Positions 19,630 to 25,784 of a DNA stretch of 25,784 nt are shown in pieces. Each line of letters begins with the position of its first letter. Within the stretch, counting starts at the first letter, position 1. The translations under genes and the position numbers were made by a program. Under the pieces are notes generated by a model. That model ran no database searches and was not told the origin of the DNA. It saw nothing but the letters and a program-made list of their open reading frames with translations. The DNA lies in the NCBI GenBank assembly GCA_032718475.1, contig JAUCBJ010003726.1, positions 1 to 25,784 on the forward strand. The letters are read 5' to 3'. The stretch comes from Nemertoderma westbladi. Taxonomy: Eukaryota; Xenacoelomorpha; Nemertodermatida; Nemertodermatidae.

Positions 19630-19815
19630 CACCATCCATGAGGCCTGATTGTTCCGGTACCAACCAGCTAACAGCGGACGGACTAAGTAAACATAATCCA
19701 GGCCTGTAAGAGTCACCTGTATAAATAATACTTTCAATTTATCGTTGTACCGGTAGGATTGAGCTACACCTGGTAGCTGTCTGCTGAATGGGTGCCGTTG
19801 TCCCAGGCGAATCTG

Positions 19816-19831
19816 CCCCCCCCCCCCCCCC
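19816..19831 (+). repeat. Poly(C) tract, 16 bases
   Basis: C16 followed by T and C5. Confidence 0.95.
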
Positions 19832-20064
19832 TCCCCCGCGGAATGTCCCCCTCCCCTATAGACTTAGAGTATAGTAGGCCAAGCTTACCGAACAGCCACA
19901 CAACAATGGCTATTATACAATTTTACTTGAATTTTTTAATAGGGTTAGTTGTTCAGGCCAAACCCTAATTAAAACTGTAATGTAACCCTAACCCTAAGTC
20001 CTGAAAATGCCCTGGGGGCTCGCATGTGACACCGTCCAGCCTAATGTACGCCTACATATCAGTG

Positions 20065-20090
20065 CAAGGCCTACTGTACAGTAGGCCTTG
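20065..20090. mobile_element. 26-bp perfect palindrome with 8-bp direct repeats (micro-element?)
   Basis: CAAGGCCTACTGT followed by its exact complement, flanked by TATCAGTG at 20057-20064 and 20091-20098. This looks like a transposon reduced to its two terminal inverted repeats. Eight-base duplications and CA-starting ends suit hAT-type elements. Chance cannot be excluded for so short a feature. Confidence 0.6.
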
Positions 20091-20133
20091 TATCAGTGAG
20101 ATACCACATTTGTTTCAGTATTAAACTGGCACC

Positions 20134-20237
20134 AAGGACTACTATACTACAGGACTGGCATACTGCCTGATCCGACTTCGCTAGCGAAGTCGGATGAAGG
20201 GGTGTGCCAGTCCTGTAGTACAGTACTGTAGTCCTTG
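20134..20237. mobile_element. 104-bp palindromic MITE with 9-bp direct repeats
   Basis: Flanked by ACTGGCACC at 20125-20133 and 20238-20246. Both ends begin AAGGACTAC. The arms continue through TACTACAGGACTGGCA to a 24-bp perfect palindrome centred on CTAG at 20181-20184. Nine-base duplications are typical of Mutator-like transposition. Caution: the flanking word resembles GACTGGCAC inside the arms, so part of the match may reflect internal duplication. Confidence 0.72.
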
Positions 20238-20246
20238 ACTGGCACC

Positions 20247-21206
20247 GAATATAGCAATAAGCACTGTGTCAGTAAAGACTAGTGTTAAATGTTCTCGGTG
20301 CTAAACAGGATCTTAGTGGGCCTACCGAGCTATAGTTACCGAATTAGGAAGTTCATACGGCCCCTGAAGTTTATTATTTCAGTTTACATAATACTGTTTA
20401 TAAATGTTCTAGAAATTATTTACAAATACTCCATCCAAAAATATAAACATTCTACCGGTAAATTATACTAAAGTGCTAGTTCGAAATTAAAAATAGGCCT
20501 AGTACTTTGCGTATGAAATCATTATTACCATATGTTGCAACCACTTTGGACGTGAAAATCATTGTTCTTACGGGCTTGCTAAATCCTGGATGCTGTAATA
20601 TACATTCAATCGATATTCGCGGATTCCTCAATATGGGTCTACTTTCCCCATACGCACAATGCCGAGGTAAAACTCTTGAAGATTCTTTAACTGAGAACAT
20701 CACAGTAAGATGCGTATCGATTCTTACGGCTCGCGTAGTCACCATATGTTAAGACGTAGGGAGTCCCGCACTTAAACTTGCTTCAGATTCGCAGCAACCT
20801 TGACAATCAATGGTCATATAGTAGGAAATAAGGTATGCTTATTGCTGGGATGTACTGCTTACTGCACTGAGCCTTGAAACCGGAAAATGGGCTGTGCTAC
20901 CTAACCACGCAATATACGCTCAAATTCACTGCTTTCACGGTACGTTCGCTTCGGTATAAGAATAAGTACACAATTCGAGTAAAAAGATGATCTGAAATCT
21001 CTAATGATTAAAACGGTCCTTCCTATATGGGTGGCTCTTTTTTGCTAAATTTGGGCTAATTTACAGTAATATTTACAAATATATGAAGTAATCGATTTGA
21101 AGCCAACATAAAATTATTGTTTCTAGACTACAAACTAACAAAAAACCTTAAATGTTAGTGTTCTAATTCGTATAATCAGATAACCTGTTTAATCAAATAT
21201 TCTCTA
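20247..21206. other. Non-coding region, no gene seen
   Basis: Overlapping short frames at 20476-20752 on both strands have no recognised domain. No repeats stand out apart from a TAGGCCTA word at 20499. Confidence 0.5.
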
Positions 21207-21945
21207 CACTACTACTACTAGAATCAGCATGCTGCATTGCAGCTGCAGTTTTAAGAATGCTGTGCCGGATTGTCGACAAAATTGCGCCGCCACAACTCCC
21301 TATCACCCATGACATTTGCTAGATCATCCGCATCTTTAAGGCCAGTGTCCTTTAAGATGCGTCTCATGAAATTCATGGGCTGTCCACCATGCTTATTCAC
21401 TCCATAAGGCTGCCAAAGCACAAGATTATGCACTGGCTGATCCTCACGGCGAAATCAATGTCCTGCAAGGCGGATGCGACTTTCTTCTAGTGTCAAGCTT
21501 GGGGGAACCAATGAGACACCTCCAATGTTATATGGTTGGAGATGTGTGCATTGTACTTGAGACAATGAACCCGGCGTAGCATTCTTGTGAATGTGCCATC
21601 CAGAGATTTGGTGTCCTCAGCAGTTAGAGCCCAGCATGGACTCCCATAGATGAGTACTGGAAAGCTACTGCTGCTCTAAATAATCGGACTTTAAGTTTCC
21701 GATTAATTCTCGGTGACTTCCAAATCCCGGAAAGCCTATTCAAGGCAGCCCATACCCTTCCCTTGCGTATTCGAAGGTCCTCACCTGACATCCGGATCCA
21801 TGATCCCAGGTAACAGAAGTCGTCCACATGCTCAAGCATACCATCCTTTGAGCTTATGCTCATCCGGTCAGAGACTTGCTGAAGACTTTCAAAGTTAACT
21901 GTCAAAATTTTGGTATTTTTGGAGATTAATCTTTTTATCAAATAT
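21207..21945 (-). mobile_element. Non-LTR retrotransposon 3' fragment of a related lineage
   Basis: Minus-strand frames encode parts of the post-palm and C-terminal RT region. HVDDFCYLGSWIR, IRKGRVWAALNRLSGIWKS and KLKVRLFRAAV lie within 21624-21900. VLWQPYGVNKHGGQP and a terminal RELWRRN segment lie at 21251-21433. The same blocks occur in the 10.2-kb element but at clearly lower identity, so this is another lineage. The FADD region is missing and the frame is broken. It ends in CTACTACTACTAG (21210-21222). Confidence 0.85.
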
Positions 21946-23792
21946 TCTCACTCGAGTAACTAATGCAACACTCTGTGTTGTAGAACATTGGCTCTGCGGG
22001 AATTTGAAAAAGAGCACCTGCAGGCTGCAGCTATGCACAAATACACACATAAACATGTTGTTAAAGTATAATGAATATTTAGTGACCTTGATGACAACTG
22101 GTGCGTATAGATTGTACATGGATATGTATGAAATGTAAGAAGCGAAGTGGTCAGCCCTTGTTAATGCGACCCCTAACTGTGTGGCAACACGCGTCTCCTT
22201 TACTGCACACAGATAATGGGCTCCACGCCCTTTCTTTAGCGACGCAAAAACTCGCACAATAGAAAATACAGGCGCCCGTTTAAACTGTAGCGGTGGTTTG
22301 CTTTTATAAACGTAGCAATTACTTGCTTAAATGTCTCGCATATCTCCATCACAAGCCATTCTCAGAGTGAAGGATTAAACCGAGGAGTGGTTTTTGGACA
22401 GCGTTCCCAAACAGTCCAACAAAGTTGGTAGTTTTTAATTGTACACCTCAACTAAAGTATTGTCGTCAACGCCTTACTAGTTAGTTGCTTTTACTCTGAT
22501 TATAATGAGTGATTATTTCTGGAATCTTGTTATAATGAATCACAATGATTATTGCAATGTGTCATGGGGATTTTAATTTACGTCTCCTAACTGGGAAATG
22601 TCATAAAAATATAATAAATTTAGGCCTATATGAAAAACCTCTCCTCTTAAATTGTTACTTTTTTGTTCGAATACTGTATACATAAAAATCTGGGAATTAG
22701 TACATGTAGGTAGGTAGGCCTACAGGTTATAAGAAATAAATAGGCGGTATAAAACATTTAATAAGGAGAAATAAAAAAAATACAAATTCTTAATATGAAA
22801 ATTCAAAATTTCGACTGAAAACTGAAAACCAGGTACAGTATTCTTCACATGGGCGTTGTTGGTGGGCAGAGGTGCAGCGTGGTTCTTCAGCTCCCTGAGG
22901 TGGGTGGGGTATGCCATTTTAGATTTTAATATTACAGTGAAAGGAAAATCAATATTTCAGTTAATTTATTACTCAAATAATTAATTAATAACACCATTGT
23001 CCCGGGTTTAAGGGGCGCCGTCTATTTAGTTGTTAATGGAGTTTCACAAGATTAAATTAATGTCAAGATTATTATTAAAAATATTCCCGAATTACATATG
23101 AAATGATAACTTATGTCTATATCGAAAAATTTTAATTATGATAAATAAATAAGTCATTATGTTGGTTGGCACCTAGGGAGAAGACCCCAGACCCCCCCCC
23201 CCCCCCCCCCCCCCACAGCTACGCCTCTGTTGGTGTATTTTATTAAATTTTACTTATGTAATTTAGATAGAACAGAAGGGAAAAAAGTTATACTTTTTCC
23301 CTTGCAATAAATGATTATACAGTATTCATCAACTACTGTATCATTACTACAGTATAGGCCTACTGTATTGTTAAGTTTATTCGTATTTTGTACATGTCTC
23401 CAATGTGGTTGAAAAATGGATAGAAAACGATATACCATCGAAAAGAGAATCACCAAAAGTACATAAACATTTGTAAAAAAAAGATAATTTTTGGCGCCCC
23501 CTTGCGGCCTGTGCAAGACATAAAAATTTTCACTAAAAAGACTACTCCTCCGTTATTTTCCATTTATATATTTCGATATCACATTTTTTTTGGAACTAGC
23601 ATGTTCATTTTCATCATATTTTTTCACGCACTTTTTTTAATTACGTTTCTATTTCTGATAATTGGCAATTTTGTAAAAAAAAATTAATAATTTTTTAAAA
23701 ACTTAAAAAACCCATGTTTTTTGTATTTTTTCATTAAAAAAATGGGGAAATATTTATTAAGAAAAGTTCGCGAAATTTATTGAAGCTCATGA
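21946..23792. other. Non-coding region, no gene seen
   Basis: AT-rich. Short frames without domains, several TAGGCCTA words (22621, 22717, 23356) and a long C tract at 23192. Nothing else identified. Confidence 0.5.
23192..23214 (+). repeat. Poly(C) tract, 23 bases
   Basis: The longest C run in the window, preceded by GACCCCAGA and followed by ACAGC. Confidence 0.95.
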
Positions 23793-23909
23793 TGAACTAC
23801 TACTAGGTCGAGCGAACTCGGACAGTGGAAATTCCCTATTCTCCATAGTTGTTGTAATTTCGTTTCTATTAAGTTCAGTATCCCTTTCAAGCCGGTCTAA
23901 ATATGTTAT

Positions 23910-24108
23910 TAATTAAATAAATTGAAGATTAATTAAGACTGTCCGTTAAATAGAAGTGGATTAGGTGGGAGTGTGAGTGGCTGAGCAGATTAGCGCTACT
24001 GATGATGCCTGTTAGGCCGAAACGTACGTATAGCGGTGGTTCAACCCCCCGGTGACGCGCTTTCTCATTTTTTCCACTTCTGAACAAACCCATTTCAAAG
24101 CAAAATTT
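23910..24108 (+). mobile_element. 199-bp SINE-like insertion with hammerhead motif and 9-bp TSD
   Basis: Interrupts the retroelement fragment precisely between ATATGTTAT at 23901-23909 and 24109-24117; the undisrupted copy at 10.27 kb has no such insert. Inside: a 9-bp inverted repeat AGAAGTGGA (23952) / TCCACTTCT (24073), a box-A-like TGGCTGAGCAG (23978-23988), a hammerhead-like fold (23994-24035) and a box-B-like GGTTCAACCCC (24038-24048). No coding capacity. Size, pol III-like boxes and target duplication fit a SINE or retrozyme-like element. The AT-rich 5' end is atypical. Confidence 0.82.
23994..24035 (+). ncRNA. Hammerhead ribozyme-like motif (type I)
   Basis: Helix I: CGCTA (23994-23998) with TAGCG (24031-24035), extendable outward after an internal loop by TGAGC/GTTCA. 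Core CTGATGA (23999-24005). Helix II: GCC/GGC (24007-24009/24015-24017) with loop TGTTA. GAAA (24019-24022). Helix III: ACG (24022-24024)/CGT (24027-24029) with a 2-base loop, or a single A-U pair. Cleavage base A at 24030. Deviation: position 10.1/11.1 is a U-C mismatch, not the usual G-C, which may weaken activity. Confidence 0.6.
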
Positions 24109-24348
24109 ATATGTTATAGCCGGTCGTCCACGGGTACGCTTTCCATGTGTTGGTTGCCAGAAAAGTAGATCTGGTTGGTATGGCCTCGTGTATATTTATT
24201 CACCAGTGTCCACTGAATCTTAATCTGCGTTGACGGTGGTTGGTACAGGTTGTATACATGTAGTACCATAGAACTCGGCGTTTGTCATGGTGTTGTCTCC
24301 CGCTGATGTTTAGGGCTGCCCTTAGTAGTCTTCTGTAGCAACCATCGG

Positions 24349-25784
24349 GTACATTGCATAAATTACACGAGATACGAGGGATTCAAAACCCAGTACCACC
24401 CTGCAGACTCTACATATGAGAATTACCGGCCACTATCATCGTAAACTGATTAGCCGGTAAGTGGTCTGTTCTACGGCAGCAGTCGAGAGGGAACTTGGCG
24501 GTCTGCCAAATATATTTCCGAAAAGTCTGCTCTGCTAAAAGACCCTGGCAGACTGGTCAGGTAGGCCTATGGTAATTCCGATAAATTGGTTATGTTTAAT
24601 ATGTATATATATTTTATTTAAAAATTATATAAAGGTGAAACGGTGTCATTAGTTATAACTGTTGTAGGTGTGCGTATGGTCATTTAGTCCACGCATTTTC
24701 TTTTTGCTTAAAGTTAGTTCAGCCCTAAGTGATGTCCTTGTATTATACATTATAGGGCCTACACACGTAGAAGAATAAAAATGGTAATTTTAGAGACAGG
24801 AAGGAAGGTGGGGGCTAATTACACGAAATAAAAAATACCTCTCGGTGAATTACCAATGTTAATTATCAATCGAAGGAAAGGACCAGGTTATAGTGCCTTG
24901 TTAAGTTAACCAAAACAATAAGAGCCAACCGCACAGGTTACTGTTTCATTTTTGCGCTGATTTCCTCCGGGAGGGCGTTAAATTTTAATCGCGCCAAGTT
25001 CAACGACAATTTAATCGCCCGCCTTAGCGGTCACTTTGTTATCATAAAAAAAAGTAAAAAAAAACAACTGTCAATATCAAATAAAGAAGATATTTTCTAA
25101 CAAAATTAGGTATTAGGTTAGACACTAACTTCACTCGCATTGGAGAAAAGTAGCTGCCAGAAATCAGATCAGGTGTATAGATAGCGCGATTAGTTGCGAA
25201 AAGGGATATGAGTCAGGAAATGGACAAATTTCCTAGACATTTTTTTCGGAAATTTTCTATGTTATTAATTTATTATATAAAGTTCACCTTTAGTAATAAA
25301 TATTTACAGAAATATCCTCATATTAATTGCATAAATTAGTAATAATACGATTTGAACTAAAATTGTTATTGTGACTTTATGTTTTGCCAATTTCAATATC
25401 AACTAGATTTGTATTGAAAGGAATTTCGGAAATTACTACATTTCAACTCTTTTACAATTTAATACCTCCTGTTATTTTGCCAGTTTATACAATTTTCTGA
25501 AAACACATCGGAAAACACAACTAGAGTAAACACTAGAAACAAGTGATTCCTTCGTAATTAAAGACTTTGAAGTGGTTCGGTGTCTTGGATCTTGTGGGCG
25601 TAACTAAGGGTGAAGTCTACTTTTCCGGAAAGCTCACATCCCTAGTATCGAAACAATGATCCAAAAATGATCGTAATTTTTACTCGAAAATGCAAATATA
25701 TTATATAACTACGTAGGTAAAAAAAGGAAGTACAATAATTAGAAAATTTATACACCGGGTGAGAATTATTCTTAAAGCGGTTGG
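24349..25784. other. Non-coding region to the right edge, no gene seen
   Basis: AT-rich, without supported ORFs. A ~55-bp block at 24908-24960 resembles 6655-6712. TAGGCCTA-type words occur at 24565 and 24755. Nothing else identified. Confidence 0.5.

Larger units (their letters stand above)
17788..19633. mobile_element. Foldback element with tandem-array terminal inverted repeats
   Basis: Bounded by direct repeats ATCCATGAGG (17778-17787 and 19634-19643). The left end is a plus-orientation array of TTCGGCAA-containing monomers; the right end is a shorter inverted array. Both ends open with TCGCGTTTCGGCAACTG followed by TCGCGTTTCGGCAACAG. The interior has a nested palindromic element (18400-18878) and ~600 bp of unique DNA with no recognised transposase. 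Foldback elements with array-built ends are known (Drosophila FB and Galileo), and some Mutator-like elements make 8-11 bp duplications. Family is inferred. Confidence 0.8.
23793..24348 (-). mobile_element. Second copy of the 10-kb non-LTR element, split by an insertion
   Basis: 23796-23909 and 24118-24348 align to 10150-10270 and 10285-10505: TAGGTCGAGCGAACTCGG, TTCAGTATCCCTTTCAAG, GCCGGTCGTCCACG, GTTGGTTGCCAGA.AAGTAGA and TGATGTTTAGGGCTGCC. Numerous frame-breaking indels; only the C-terminal region and 3' end remain. Confidence 0.88.

Overview
The window is animal nuclear DNA: AT-rich, gene-poor, with spliceosomal introns and crowded with degenerate transposable elements. Only two host genes can be supported: the 3' part of a GFI1/Senseless/PAG-3-family zinc-finger repressor at the left edge, and a tRNA-Leu(UAA). 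The GFI1-type protein, the many TAGGCCTA words, the (C)n tracts and the mix of non-LTR fragments suit a marine invertebrate, possibly an echinoderm or other deuterostome. That placement is a weak inference.

Layout. 1-2521: three exons of the Gfi1-like gene (443 codons in the window; the start and SNAG region lie upstream), two phase-1 introns, and a tRNA-derived SINE on the minus strand in intron 1. 2522-10000: non-coding, with a diverged direct repeat pair (4830/5851), a 171-bp palindromic MITE with 8-bp flanking repeats (5474-5644) and a degraded copy of a hammerhead-bearing element (7455-7610). 10140-12325: minus-strand 5'-truncated, frameshifted non-LTR retrotransposon. 12481-14555: three inverted-repeat elements in a row. 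One has a GC-rich core, one is an 887-bp foldback with TTCTAGAA-type palindromes, and one is a 159-bp palindrome. 16860-16945: retroelement scrap. 17308-17390: tRNA-Leu. 17788-19633: a foldback element whose terminal inverted repeats are tandem arrays with a 76-bp higher-order period, with 10-bp direct repeats outside. Nested in it is a second palindromic element (18400-18878) carrying a tRNA-like promoter and a near-canonical hammerhead ribozyme core. 20057-20246: two tiny palindromic elements with 8- and 9-bp flanking repeats. 21207-21945 and 23793-24348: further non-LTR fragments. The second is split by a 199-bp insertion with 9-bp target duplications that carries another hammerhead-like fold between A-box-like and B-box-like motifs.

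The most unusual signal is this set of small, apparently RNA polymerase III-promoted elements carrying hammerhead ribozyme motifs (18.65 kb, 24.0 kb and a relic at 7.5 kb). The second theme is the density of foldback or palindromic DNA elements. Nothing suggests operon-like cooperation. The host genes are independent, and the rest is mobile-element sediment plus unexplained non-coding DNA.
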